A program made the position numbers and the translations under genes. From Spirulinaceae cyanobacterium SM2_1_0 (GTDB lineage Bacteria; Cyanobacteriota; Cyanobacteriia; Cyanobacteriales; Spirulinaceae): a stretch of DNA of 50,078 nucleotides. The notes beneath the pieces are model-generated. The model worked only from the letters and a program-made list of their open reading frames with translations, was not told the origin of the DNA and did no database searches. The stretch's first letter is position 1. Every line of letters begins with the position of its first letter. The DNA lies in assembly GCA_012031265.1 (NCBI GenBank), contig JAAUTY010000030.1:1-50078 (forward strand), read 5' to 3'. Shown piece after piece: positions 9,153 to 18,231 of the stretch.

Positions 9153-10436
9153 ATGAAAACTCTACGGCAGCGCCTCCGTTTCGGCCTCATCGCCCTCCTC
9201 AGCTTCGTTTTGAGCGGGTTGGTCAGTTGCAGCCCCGGCTCCGCGCCAACGACTCCGGAACTAGAATTTTGGACGATGCAGCTTCAGCCAGAGTTTACGG
9301 CTTATTTTGAAGACCTGATCGCTAAGTTTGAAGCCGAAAACCCCGAGATCAGCGTGCGCTGGGTGGACGTGCCCTGGTCGGCAATGGAGAGCAAAATCCT
9401 CACCGCCGTCTCGGCTAAGACGGCTCCGGATGTGGTGAACCTGAACCCGAAGTTCGCCTCGCAACTGGCAACGCGCGACGCCTGGCTGGATCTCGACACC
9501 GCGATTCCGGAAGCTGAGCGGGCGACATATCTCCCCAAGATCTGGCAGGCGAGCACGCTCGACGGCAAAAGTTTTGGTATTCCTTGGTATCTGACCACTC
9601 AAGTCACGATCTACAACCAGGATTTGCTATCGGCAGCGGGTGTTGAGTCGCCACCCGCGACCTTTGCCGAGCTGGCAACGGTGGCCGAGCAGATAAAGGC
9701 GGCAACGGGCAAGTATGCGATGTTTGTCACCTTCGTGCCGGAGGATTCTGGGGAAGTGCTGGAGTCGCTGGTCAAAATGGGTGTGACGCTCGTGGATGAG
9801 CAGGGCATGGCTGCCTTTGATACGCCGGCGGGGATTGCTGCCTTCCGCTACTGGGTTGATCTCTACCAGCAGGAACTGCTTCCGCCAGAAGTCCTCACCC
9901 AAGGACACCGCTACGCCATCGACCTCTATCAATCGGGCGAGGTGGCGCTGCTCTCTTCAGGGGCGCAGTTCTTGCAGACAGTGGCGAACAATGCCCCGGC
10001 GATCGCCGCCGCCTCAGCCGTTGCGCCCGTGATTTCGGGTACAACCGGTAAGAAAAATGTGGCGGTGATGAACTTGGTCGTGCCGCGCGATAGCGATCGC
10101 CCCGAGGACGCCGTGAAATTTGCCCTCTTTGTCACCAATACCGAAAACCAGCTCGCCTTCGCGAAGGCCGCCAAGGTTTTGCCCTCAACTACAGCAGCAG
10201 TCGCCGCCTACATCGATGACCTCAGCAGCCAGACCACACCGCTCGAAAAAGCCAGCCAGGTTGGGGCTGAACAACTCGCCGATGCAGAGGTGTTGATCCC
10301 GGTGATGGATAATATCAATCTCTTGCAGAAGGCCATTTACGAGAACCTGCAAGCGGCCATGCTAGATGAAAAATCGGTCGAGCAGGCAGTTACCGATGCG
10401 GCAGCAGCCTGGAATCAGGTACAAGCAGCATCGTAG
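9153..10436 (+). CDS. ABC transporter substrate-binding lipoprotein (sugar type, SBP family 1)
   Basis: 427 aa from the ATG at 9153; the longer upstream frame lacks a signal sequence. The N-terminal KTLRQRLRFGLIALLSFVLS is followed by the lipobox LVSC, so it is a lipoprotein. The mature region follows the extracellular solute-binding protein 1 layout: ELEFWTMQ, F-x-x-E-N-P-x-I-x-V-x-W near 60, APDVVNLNPKFASQL, SFGIPWYLTTQVTIYNQDLL, VVPRDSDRPEDAVKFALFV. By family it captures a sugar or oligosaccharide for an MFS-domain/ATPase importer. No permease or ATPase gene is adjacent, so the transporter must be encoded elsewhere. Confidence 0.9.
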   Translation: MKTLRQRLRFGLIALLSFVLSGLVSCSPGSAPTTPELEFWTMQLQPEFTAYFEDLIAKFEAENPEISVRWVDVPWSAMESKILTAVSAKTAPDVVNLNPKFASQLATRDAWLDLDTAIPEAERATYLPKIWQASTLDGKSFGIPWYLTTQVTIYNQDLLSAAGVESPPATFAELATVAEQIKAATGKYAMFVTFVPEDSGEVLESLVKMGVTLVDEQGMAAFDTPAGIAAFRYWVDLYQQELLPPEVLTQGHRYAIDLYQSGEVALLSSGAQFLQTVANNAPAIAAASAVAPVISGTTGKKNVAVMNLVVPRDSDRPEDAVKFALFVTNTENQLAFAKAAKVLPSTTAAVAAYIDDLSSQTTPLEKASQVGAEQLADAEVLIPVMDNINLLQKAIYENLQAAMLDEKSVEQAVTDAAAAWNQVQAAS

Positions 10437-10745
10437 CCGCCCGTTTGAACGCCACCAGTAGGTCGTTGGCTTTGAGCATAGTCATTAGCTTTGATGTCAC
10501 CGCAGCCTGAGTAACGACTCCCGACTCTCCTCAATGACAATGTTCATGCCCAATGACCCGCTATCAGCGCTCCCTATCCCCGCCTGCAACCGGTTCTGAC
10601 CACTTCTGAGCCTTTCAAGGTTTGAGGGCTTGAGCAGGGTTGACCCACGGTTTCTCTCGACATTCGGGTTATGCTGGGGGGTCTAAAGCATTGCCCCTAG
10701 CACCCCCGAATCGCCCCTTAACCCGATTCAGCGTCCAGCGAAGAC
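10437..10745. other. intergenic region upstream of the NarL-type regulator
   Basis: 309 bp without a gene. A TTGACC near 10640 and a TTATGCT near 10669 look promoter-like but are too far apart for a standard sigma-70 pair. The phrase CGCTCCCTATCCCCGCCTGC near 10570 resembles the text at the end of the kinase gene near 13680, suggesting a common relic. Confidence 0.4.
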
Positions 10746-11414
10746 ATGGGTAACTCCGACACGATCCGCATTCTGCTCGTAGACGATCAGCGCTTGATTC
10801 GGCGAGGTCTGCGCGCCCTGCTCAAGCCGGAAGCGTCCCTCGAAGTGGTGGGTGAGGCCGAGAATGGGGAAGCAGCGATCGCCCAGATCCCCCAACAAAA
10901 CCCCGACGTGATCCTGATGGACATCCGGATGCCGGTCATGGATGGCGTCGCGGCGACGCAGATCATCAGCGAACGCTTTCCTGAAGTCAAAGTGTTGGTG
11001 TTGACGACCTTTGATGATGACGAATATGTGACCCGTGCCCTGCACCACGGCGCCGCCGGTTATCTGCTGAAAGATACGCCACCCGACGACCTGGTACTCG
11101 CGATCCAGGCCAGCTACAAAGGCTACACGCAACTCGCGCCTGGACTCGTGCCCAAAGTGTTGCAATCGCCACCTAGCTCGGCTGCGCCCGCACCGCCCCC
11201 CGGCTGGTCAGACTTGACGCCGCGCGAGCGGGAAATCTTGCAGCTGCTGGCGACCGGCGCGAATAATCGCGAAATCGCCCAAGCACTCTACATCGCCGAG
11301 AAAACGGTCAAAAACCACATCACCAATATCCTCAGCCGTCTGGAAGTGCGCGATCGCACCCAAGCTGCGCTTTTAGCCAGTCGCCTGCTGCCGACGCCAG
11401 CGGACGACGGCTGA
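10746..11414 (+). CDS. NarL/FixJ-family response regulator
   Basis: 222 aa. The receiver domain (1-125) has acidic residues D13/D14, phospho-acceptor D59 (LMDIRMP), T near 88 and K109 (GYLLKD), so it should be phosphorylatable. After an Ala/Pro linker (about 133-150), the LuxR-type HTH runs from 153 to 215 with LTPREREILQLLATG and KTVKNHITNIL. It is a DNA-binding transcription factor. No histidine kinase is adjacent, so it is an orphan and its partner cannot be read from context. Confidence 0.95.
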   Translation: MGNSDTIRILLVDDQRLIRRGLRALLKPEASLEVVGEAENGEAAIAQIPQQNPDVILMDIRMPVMDGVAATQIISERFPEVKVLVLTTFDDDEYVTRALHHGAAGYLLKDTPPDDLVLAIQASYKGYTQLAPGLVPKVLQSPPSSAAPAPPPGWSDLTPREREILQLLATGANNREIAQALYIAEKTVKNHITNILSRLEVRDRTQAALLASRLLPTPADDG

Positions 11415-11498
11415 GCGATCGCCCAGAGCACCGGTTTGGTAGTCCCAGAACCCCAATTGCTTCGTCGGCGGATGGACGAGATTTCATGCTTCCCCGAG

Positions 11499-11515
11499 CA
11501 GAAACCCGGTTTCTG
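11499..11515. repeat. AGAAACC-GGTTTCT palindrome
   Basis: CAGAAACCCGGTTTCTG, a near-perfect 17-bp palindrome 85 bases after the regulator's stop. The same motif, in a longer paired arrangement, occurs at 26271-26338. There is no T-run, so it is not an obvious terminator. Confidence 0.7.
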
Positions 11516-11725
11516 TACCGGCGCTCTATTCGATTGGGGATTGCGGTTGGGTCAGTACACCGCTGCTAGTGCAGAGCTTGGTTGTGACACTTGGCGAGCT
11601 AGCTGAGCCTGACCACTGAACCCTCGATGATGGGTATACTAGCAAGGGCAGTCGCCCAGCCGTCTCCGAGCCACCACTCGCGAAGCCTTGCTGATGCTCT
11701 GGCGGCCTTCCCACCCAAACTAGCC

Positions 11726-13705
11726 ATGACCCATCCCCCCGACTTTCGCAACCACGGCTACCGAGTCGAACGCGAACTCGGCTGCAACCGCCTCGGCGGC
11801 CGCTTCACGTATCTGGCAAGCAATCCTCAAAATCGGCCGGTTGTCCTGAAGCAGTTTCGCTTCGGCAGCAGCGACGCCTCCTGGGCCGGGTTCCGCGCCT
11901 ACGAGTCCGAGATCGCGGTGCTGCAACAGCTTGACCATACGGGAATTCCGCGCTATCTCGATTCCTTTGCCACGCCCGACGGCTTCTGCATGGTGCAGGA
12001 ATACAAAGCCGCACCGTCGCTGGCGGAACCCCGTGCTTGGTCGCCTCAAGACGTGCAGCGGGTCGCCGTGGAGCTGCTGAAAATTTTGGTCTACCTGCAA
12101 GACCGCCCGCAGCCAGTGATTCACCGCGACATCAAGCCGGAGAATGTGCTGGCGGACGCAGACTTGAATGTTTACTTGATTGATTTCGGCTTCGCGCGGC
12201 TGGGGGGCAGCGACTTGGCGGCGAGCAGCGTGATCAAGGGGACGCTGGGCTTTATGCCGCCAGAGCAGTTGTTCAATCGGGCGCTGACGCGAGCTTCGGA
12301 TCTCTACAGCGCGGGGCTGACGCTGATTTGCTTGCTGACCGGGACGCGCTCGACGGCGGTGGATGGGCTGATTGATGATCACTATCGCTTGCACTTCCGG
12401 GAGCTGATGCCGCCGCTGCCGCAGGGGTGGCTAGCGTGGCTGGAGCGATTGGTGGAGCCGCAGCCGGAGCGGCGCTTTGCCGATGCTGCCGCCGCACTAG
12501 CTGCTCTAGAGAGCATTGAGTTGCAGCGGCTGCCGCGACCGAGGCTGGATGTGACAGCGCTGGAGTTGGTGGCGACACGCTCGGATGAGGTGGTGGTGCA
12601 GCAGTTGACCATCACCAATTCGATCCCGGAGACGCTGCTATCAGGGCGCTGGGAGGTGCTGCCACACGAGAATGACTCGCCGAGCGCTCCAGACGACCAT
12701 CCTTGGATTCGGTTTTCGCCTATCTATTTTGAGGGCAATCAGATCAGTGGCGAGCTGCTTGTTGATACGAGCTACCTGCGACCCGACCAAAACTTTTGCC
12801 GCCAAGTAGGGCTGCGCACGAATGGGGTACCGGAGATGCTAGAGCTGGATTTACAAGTGCAGACAGCCGCTGCTCCGCAGTTGCCAACTAAACTGCTAGC
12901 CGCAATTATCCCCTTGAGTTTCGGGATTGGCATAGCGACCGCATCGTGGGGTCAATCTTTTACAGCACTGGCATTTCTGTTGCCAGCCTTCATTGGTCTA
13001 GATGCTAGTTTGATAACAGCGGCTAACCCAGCAAGCGCTTCAGCGAAAAAAGATGCTTTATTCATAACCTTTACCTACGCTGCCTTCAGCGGTCAGTCGG
13101 TCGGTATCGGGTTTGGGGTGCTTGCGGCGCTTTGTTTCAGTGTTGTTGTATTGGCTCTAACCCCCTTAATCGGGGTCTCAACTTCGGTGATTTTTGTGAC
13201 TGGTTTCAGTTTGACTGGCGGTTGGTTGTGGGGTATGGTGCGTGCTAATACTAAGTCCTTGTTTCTATTGAGCTGTAGCCTTTTCATACTAGTACCTATT
13301 TTCTCGATACTAGGAATCAGTTTACTTGTTTCTGGTATTCAATCTGAAAATTTTGCTAATGGCACGGCCAAGTTTTTTCTACTACTAATGCCGCTAACTT
13401 TTGTGGCTTTGGGGCAGCTTGAGGGAAACTACCTGAAGCCGTTATTAGTTCGGGTAGGAAATGCCAACGCCTGGGCAACGTTGCCAATTTGCTTGGTTTT
13501 GCTCGGTTTCGGTGCAGGAACTTGGGTAGTAACGCTTTATGGAGTTGTGAGTTCCGGTTCGGCAGCTCCAGCTCTCGTTTCACTCTTGGCGGCAGTCGCT
13601 ATCCCTCTCGCACTACTCGGCATCGCTACCGCCCGCCGTTTCAGTCGCCTGCTCCGCCAACAACGCCGCTATCGCCGCTCCCTACCCTATCGCATCCCTG
13701 CCTGA
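11726..13705 (+). CDS. Ser/Thr protein kinase with beta-sandwich linker and multi-pass membrane C-terminus
   Basis: 659 aa from the ATG at 11726. This start aligns with the start of the downstream paralog; upstream frame is spurious. Kinase domain 1-255: K42 in VVLKQF, HRD 133-135, DFG 153-155 (DFGFAR), GTLGFMPPEQ at 172-181, so it should be active. The Gly loop (LGCNRLGGRF) is loose. Residues ~270-380 (LDVTALELVAT...VVVQQLTITN) look like an Ig-like beta-sandwich. About six to eight hydrophobic segments occupy ~385-640, followed by a basic tail (RRFSRLLRQQRRYRR). The membrane part is compositionally AT-richer than the kinase part. It is a Hanks-type eukaryotic-like kinase, probably membrane-anchored by its C-terminus. 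Confidence 0.9.
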   Translation: MTHPPDFRNHGYRVERELGCNRLGGRFTYLASNPQNRPVVLKQFRFGSSDASWAGFRAYESEIAVLQQLDHTGIPRYLDSFATPDGFCMVQEYKAAPSLAEPRAWSPQDVQRVAVELLKILVYLQDRPQPVIHRDIKPENVLADADLNVYLIDFGFARLGGSDLAASSVIKGTLGFMPPEQLFNRALTRASDLYSAGLTLICLLTGTRSTAVDGLIDDHYRLHFRELMPPLPQGWLAWLERLVEPQPERRFADAAAALAALESIELQRLPRPRLDVTALELVATRSDEVVVQQLTITNSIPETLLSGRWEVLPHENDSPSAPDDHPWIRFSPIYFEGNQISGELLVDTSYLRPDQNFCRQVGLRTNGVPEMLELDLQVQTAAAPQLPTKLLAAIIPLSFGIGIATASWGQSFTALAFLLPAFIGLDASLITAANPASASAKKDALFITFTYAAFSGQSVGIGFGVLAALCFSVVVLALTPLIGVSTSVIFVTGFSLTGGWLWGMVRANTKSLFLLSCSLFILVPIFSILGISLLVSGIQSENFANGTAKFFLLLMPLTFVALGQLEGNYLKPLLVRVGNANAWATLPICLVLLGFGAGTWVVTLYGVVSSGSAAPALVSLLAAVAIPLALLGIATARRFSRLLRQQRRYRRSLPYRIPA

Positions 13706-13757
13706 AACCAGTTCTGATCGCTGTGGTTGTATCGCCAACTTTCCGAGGCTCGCTAGC

Positions 13758-13835
13758 ATGAAAACCTTGACGCTCGAACTGCCGCAACACATTGCACTGC
13801 ATGTTTCGCCAGAGGAGTTTGCGGCGATGTTCTAG
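13758..13835 (+). pseudogene. Uma2-family endonuclease, N-terminal fragment
   Basis: The ATG at 13758 reads MKTLTLELPQHIALHVSPEE then FAAMF and stops at TAG 13833-13835. The L-x-L-P-x-x-I-A-L-x-V-S-P-E-E-F-A-A pattern is the common N-terminus of cyanobacterial Uma2/DUF820 proteins, which continue with a NPDLRLER-type segment absent here. It is a 25-codon relic between the two kinases. Confidence 0.6.
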
Positions 13836-13984
13836 CCAGACCTGAACAACTTTCTGGGGAAGATGTCCTGCCGGGTTTTACCCTGAGCTTGCGACGAATC
13901 GGGTAGTGGTTCGGCGAGCTTTACTGAGGGGCTATTCCACTACCACCGCTCTCTACCCCATCGCATTTCCGCCTAAAACCCACC

Positions 13985-15352
13985 ATGATCAACCTCCCCG
14001 ACTTCCGCAACTACGGCTACCGAATCGAGCGCGAACTCGGCAACAATCGCGGCGCGGGGCGTGCCACCTATCTCGCCACCGAGTACAACACCGAGCGGTC
14101 GGTGGTTGTGAAGCAATTTCAGTTTGCGGGCGATCGCCACTGGGAAGATTACGACGCCCACCAGCACGAGATCGCCATCCTCCGCAACCTTGACCATCCC
14201 CAGATCCCCCGCTACCTCGACAGCTTCCAGACCGGCAGCGGCTTCTGCATGGTGCAGGAATACAAAAACGCGCCCTCCCTTGCCGAACCGCGCCTCTGGA
14301 CGCTCGCCCAAGTGCGGCAGATCGCCCTCGCTACGCTGGAGATTTTGCAATATCTGCAACAGCAGATTCCACCAATCATTCACCGTGACCTGAAGCCCGA
14401 AAATATCCTCGTCGATGACAACCTGACCGTGTATCTGGTCGATTTTGGCTTGGCGCGGCTGGGCGGCGGCCAAGTCGCGGCCAGCAGCGTCGTCAAAGGC
14501 ACGCTCGGCTTCATGCCGCCGGAACAACTGTTTAACCGCGAACTCAGTGCCGCTTCCGACCTCTATAGCTTGGGGCTGACGCTACTCTGCCTGCTCACCC
14601 ACGTTCCCTCGCTGGAAGTGGGGATGCTGGTCAACTCGTCCGGTCGCGTCGAGTTTGCCGAGCGCTTGCCGGATCTGAGTCCGGAGTTTGCGGCTTGGTT
14701 GATGCAGATGACGGCGAGCGATCGCCTGCGCCGCTACCCCAACGCCACCGAAGCTCGCCAATCCCTCCTCGCTATCCGCAAACTACGACAGCGGTTGCCC
14801 TCGCAGTGGCGGGCGATCGCCCAACACACTCTGGTTGCCACGACTGTGGTTGCGGTTGGAGTGGCTGGGGCGATCGCCATCATTCCAGCGACGCGAAGAG
14901 GGGCGATCGCCCGCCTGCAACCCGCCACAGAACAAATTGCCAAATCGCTCAACCCAGCCCCGCCCGATCGCAACTCTCGCAACTATATTGACGGGCCGCC
15001 CGCAGGCTTCGAGGTCGCCGACGTACAAGCTACGGTCACGCTTACCAGCGGTATCGACGCTGAGGGGCAACCGATCGATGAACTTGATGCTCCTCCTGCC
15101 AGTGGCGAGTGGTACGCGCATCTGAGCGCGAGCAATTTGCCCGATGCGAGCTATTTGGTAAGCTGTGCGGTTCAGCCTGATGGGACAGAATTGATCGAAC
15201 TGGACACACCCATTCAAGTGTTGTTGGCGACTGGTAAACAGTTGCAGGCCTGGTGTCGTTACTCAGAACCCATGACTGGTCAGTTGCTCTGGCTGTTGGA
15301 GATGGAGACGGTGGCGGTGCGATCGCTGACGAACGATCCACCTAATCAGTAA
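13985..15352 (+). CDS. Ser/Thr protein kinase with single membrane anchor, paralog of upstream kinase
   Basis: 455 aa. The kinase domain (1-260) is colinear with the gene at 11726: MINLPDFRNYGYRIERELG at the start, K43, HRD 133-135, DFG 153-155, and the identical stretch KGTLGFMPPEQLFNR. One membrane segment at about 282-305 (TLVATTVVAVGVAGAIAIIP) replaces the multi-pass domain. A ~150-residue C-terminal domain follows, probably outside the cytoplasm (YIDGPPAGFEV ... WCRYSEPMTGQ), with two cysteines. It is probably a duplication of the kinase module with a different sensor tail. Its last 11 bases overlap the convergent gene at 15342. Confidence 0.9.
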   Translation: MINLPDFRNYGYRIERELGNNRGAGRATYLATEYNTERSVVVKQFQFAGDRHWEDYDAHQHEIAILRNLDHPQIPRYLDSFQTGSGFCMVQEYKNAPSLAEPRLWTLAQVRQIALATLEILQYLQQQIPPIIHRDLKPENILVDDNLTVYLVDFGLARLGGGQVAASSVVKGTLGFMPPEQLFNRELSAASDLYSLGLTLLCLLTHVPSLEVGMLVNSSGRVEFAERLPDLSPEFAAWLMQMTASDRLRRYPNATEARQSLLAIRKLRQRLPSQWRAIAQHTLVATTVVAVGVAGAIAIIPATRRGAIARLQPATEQIAKSLNPAPPDRNSRNYIDGPPAGFEVADVQATVTLTSGIDAEGQPIDELDAPPASGEWYAHLSASNLPDASYLVSCAVQPDGTELIELDTPIQVLLATGKQLQAWCRYSEPMTGQLLWLLEMETVAVRSLTNDPPNQ

Positions 15353-15989
15353 CCGGCTGCGAACCGATCGGGCAGCGCCCGCCTTGGCGGTCAGGATCGA
15401 GCCGGATGACATCGGGACGGAGGGGATGATCGCTAGCGCAGAGTAAAATAGCTAAGTCTCCTTCCGGGCGAACAAAGACTGTCCCCAAGTAATGCTGCGC
15501 GATTCGCGGTCTTCCAGCCGACGGCGGGAGGTAGCTGACACCGCTGACGATCACTTGCTGTCGCGTATCTGGCGGAAATAGTTTGCCATCTAGAAGTTGG
15601 CGCGGTTGTCCTGGGGGAGCTGTCCAGACAACGACACCCATACCTGGCTTCATACTTCCTCGCAAGTCCAGGAAATCCTTAGGCATAGGCTCAAATTGAC
15701 CGAGACTGCGGTAAGCATGGATTTGCGCCGCTAGCTTGTCGCGCATTGCTTGTTCAGCACGCTCACGGGCTTGGCGATCAAAAGCCGTTTGGCGCTGCAC
15801 CGCCAGATTCAAACCACCCAAGATCGCCAGTGAGCCAGCGGCGATGCCGTAGAGGACGAAGCGTGTCCAGAACGCGCGGGGCGATCGCCAGGGCGTATCA
15901 GACCTCGGCTCATCCTTATATAAATTTTTAGCCGCTTCGTATAGAGGCGAGCGTGGTTCTTGTGACGGTGAAGGGATGTCATTAGGCAT
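15342..15989 (-). CDS. membrane-anchored protein of unknown function
   Basis: 215 aa. A basic/polar N-terminus of ~40 residues precedes one membrane segment at about 45-65 (FVLYGIAAGSLAILGGLNLAV), then a helical RQARERAEQAMRDKLAAQIH segment. The C-terminal beta-rich domain (about 105-210) includes GMGVVVWTAPPGQPRQLLDG, VSGVSYLPPS and CASDHPLRPDVIRLDPD, with two Cys. I do not recognise the family. It ends tail-to-tail with the kinase gene (11-bp overlap), which may reflect nothing more than compaction. Confidence 0.75.
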   Translation of the reverse strand: MPNDIPSPSQEPRSPLYEAAKNLYKDEPRSDTPWRSPRAFWTRFVLYGIAAGSLAILGGLNLAVQRQTAFDRQARERAEQAMRDKLAAQIHAYRSLGQFEPMPKDFLDLRGSMKPGMGVVVWTAPPGQPRQLLDGKLFPPDTRQQVIVSGVSYLPPSAGRPRIAQHYLGTVFVRPEGDLAILLCASDHPLRPDVIRLDPDRQGGRCPIGSQPVTD

Positions 15990-16051
15990 AGTTTTGACCG
16001 GCGATTATCGCTCTGCTAGCAAGTCTAGTGGTGGCAGACTGGAATCGCGAA

Positions 16052-16666
16052 TCAATCCAGCGCCGAGCGGCCGTTGTAGAGGCTCATGGCCTTCTCGATG
16101 CCTTGGCGGCGACTGAGTTCGATGGCGTCGGCGGCGAGTTCGAGTACCTCCGTCACAATTTTGGTTTCAGTCGGGGCGAACTTGCCGAGGACGTGGGCGA
16201 TGGTGTCGCGGTTGGGGTCGGAGCGGTCGATACCAAGGCGCAGACGTGGGAAGTCTTGGCTGTTGAGGTGGGCGATCGCTGATTTCATGCCATTGTGTCC
16301 TCCGGCTGAGCCCGAGAGGCGCAGCCGCAAGCGACCCACGGGTAAATCCATGTCATCGTAGACCACGAGTATGCTTGCTGGCGTCAGCTTGTACCAGTCC
16401 ATGACAGCCCGCATCGCTTCGCCGGAGCGGTTCATGTAGGTCGTCGGCTTCAGCAGCATCAGCTTCTTGCCTCCCGACCCCAGCCCTTCGGTAAACCAGC
16501 CCTTGAAGCGGCGATGTTGCTGCCAGGTGAGCTGCCAACGCTGTGCGAGCAAGTCTGCGGCCATGAACCCGATGTTGTGGCGCGTCTGCTCGTACTTGGG
16601 TTCTGGATTGCCTAGGCCGACGATGAGTTGGGGAATGACCAGGGCTGGGGTTGCAGGCTCGTTCAT
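16052..16666 (-). CDS. pth: peptidyl-tRNA hydrolase
   Basis: 204 aa, normal for bacterial Pth. It releases peptides from prematurely dissociated peptidyl-tRNA in the cytosol. The motif VGLGNPEPKYEQTRHNIGF carries the conserved Asn (residue 20) and catalytic His (residue 30). YDDMDLPVGRLRLR with the catalytic Asp is near 100, and GGHNGMKS is near 118. The N-terminal MNEPATPALVIPQ is a short extra lead before the usual start. No cotranscribed neighbour is evident. Confidence 0.97.
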   Translation of the reverse strand: MNEPATPALVIPQLIVGLGNPEPKYEQTRHNIGFMAADLLAQRWQLTWQQHRRFKGWFTEGLGSGGKKLMLLKPTTYMNRSGEAMRAVMDWYKLTPASILVVYDDMDLPVGRLRLRLSGSAGGHNGMKSAIAHLNSQDFPRLRLGIDRSDPNRDTIAHVLGKFAPTETKIVTEVLELAADAIELSRRQGIEKAMSLYNGRSALD

Positions 16667-17030
16667 ACAGCTTCTAGATTCGGCTTGCCGTTCATCGCGC
16701 CGTCTAGAAACGGCTGGTCAAAATGGGGGGGGAATCGCTAAACTGACCGGACGCGGGCTAGACGCGATCGCCAGCCCTATCCTAAATTATCGCCAAGTTT
16801 GTCATTGGGGGGATGGGCCGGGCGGACGGCAATGGTTCGCGAGATTGACCGGGCTGATTTTGGCTCGGCGTGCCCTGCTGACCCGCGACGGATCTGTATT
16901 CTCCAACTAACCCGCTGATGTCAGATCGGGGTGAAACTTGATTTTTGCTTGGCTGTGATGGCGGCAATTTTTGGAAATCCCCCAAGTAATGCAAGCAAGT
17001 ATGGAGATGGCGTGAGCGTCGCCAAAGACT
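16667..17030. other. intergenic region between divergent pth and the gene at 17031
   Basis: 364 bp. It must hold promoters for both divergent genes. A weak frame ending near 16910 reads NYRQVCHWGDG and matches nothing I know. No clear hairpin or operator is seen. Confidence 0.4.
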
Positions 17031-18086
17031 ATGGTTGAGCCGATCCTGATCGAGCGTGCCCGCCAGGGAGATCCAGCGGCGATCGCCCAATTGTTAAACC
17101 AACATCTGCAACCCAAGGGCTTTATCGCTAGCGTCACAACGCAGGAGAGCGGCTTGGAGATTTGGCTGCGGGGCGAGCGCGTGCCGCCGCAGGCGACAGC
17201 GATGGCGTACCTGCACCGGGCTTTCGAGCGCTTGCAGGCCGTGGGAATTTACCAGGTGATCGTCAGTGGCCAAGAACCGACGGGCGATCGCCTCGCTTGG
17301 CAGGCCATCATCCCGCTCGTGCCGCCGCCAGTTCTCTCGCCTGTACCCGAGGAACCGCCCGAGGAACTGACCGTCCCGGCGGCTCCGGAACCAACCCGCT
17401 GGATTGCGCCGTCGCCCTCTTCGACCGAATTTTTAGTCCTGTGGGTGCTACTGACCGTGGTTGGGGGTAGCCTCGCTCAGTTCTACCTGCCGCGATCGCT
17501 GACGCTGCCGCCGCTGTCGGACTTGCTAATGGGACTGGATCATCGCTTTTTGCTCTACGGGGCGTTGCTGGGGGCGGTGCAATGGTTGCTGTTGCGTCGT
17601 TGGTGGCGGTCGGCGCTGGGTTGGTTGCCCGTCACGGCCTTGGGATGGTGGTTGGCGAGCGCGAGTCGGGCGCTGGTGCTATCGCTGATTTTCGGCGTCG
17701 ATCCAGCCAGCACGGAACTGACGGCGCTCCTCTCGCCGTCGCAGGGGCTGGCGATCGCCTACGCGACCTTCAGCGGTCTCTGGGTGGGCATCTGGGTGGG
17801 CGGCTTGCAGAGTTGGTTGCTGTGGCGATCGCGACTACCATGGCAACTGTGGTGGCGGGTCTCTGTCGCCGCCTGGACGCTCGGCACAGCGCTACAAGCC
17901 GTGGTGGTCTACCTGGGAGCCAGCGCCTCGCTCTGGCTCCCCGGATCGGTCAATCTTTTCTGGTCGAATACCTTAGCCCCGGTCGTGGTCTGGCTGGGGG
18001 TGGCGTTGGGGCTGGTGGTTGTCGGGCGGCTGACAGGTACGGTCTTGTACGCGCTCCTGACCCGTGAGCGCGAAACGGTCAGATAA
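17031..18086 (+). CDS. multi-pass membrane protein with cytosolic N-terminal domain
   Basis: 351 aa. Residues 1-95 form a soluble domain (ILIERARQGDPAAIAQLLNQ ... RAFERLQAVGIYQVIVSGQ) like the N-terminal modules seen in several cyanobacterial hypothetical proteins. A Pro-rich linker spans ~100-125. About six hydrophobic segments follow from ~135 to the end, including FLVLWVLLTVVGGSLAQFYL and TLAPVVVWLGVALGLVVVG. I have no functional assignment. The ATG at 17031 is the first good start. Confidence 0.75.
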   Translation: MVEPILIERARQGDPAAIAQLLNQHLQPKGFIASVTTQESGLEIWLRGERVPPQATAMAYLHRAFERLQAVGIYQVIVSGQEPTGDRLAWQAIIPLVPPPVLSPVPEEPPEELTVPAAPEPTRWIAPSPSSTEFLVLWVLLTVVGGSLAQFYLPRSLTLPPLSDLLMGLDHRFLLYGALLGAVQWLLLRRWWRSALGWLPVTALGWWLASASRALVLSLIFGVDPASTELTALLSPSQGLAIAYATFSGLWVGIWVGGLQSWLLWRSRLPWQLWWRVSVAAWTLGTALQAVVVYLGASASLWLPGSVNLFWSNTLAPVVVWLGVALGLVVVGRLTGTVLYALLTRERETVR

Positions 18087-18231
18087 ATTTGGCGATGCTG
18101 CCCGCAGGGCCGGGAGGATCACCCGTCAGGATCAACCCTCCGCCAACTTGTCAATCAATCCCTAGGAGTGTCTAGCTACACTAGAGGCTGGCGATAGACT
18201 CACCTTTCTCACTTTATCCGCTCAAGGTGTT

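Noticed and set aside
10630-10690. Sigma-70-like TTGACC ... TTATGCT pair upstream of the NarL-type regulator
   Set aside because: Spacing of about 24 bases is too long for a standard promoter.
16467-16910. 147-codon plus frame overlapping pth
   Set aside because: Mostly antisense to pth; the non-overlapping tail has no recognisable protein features.
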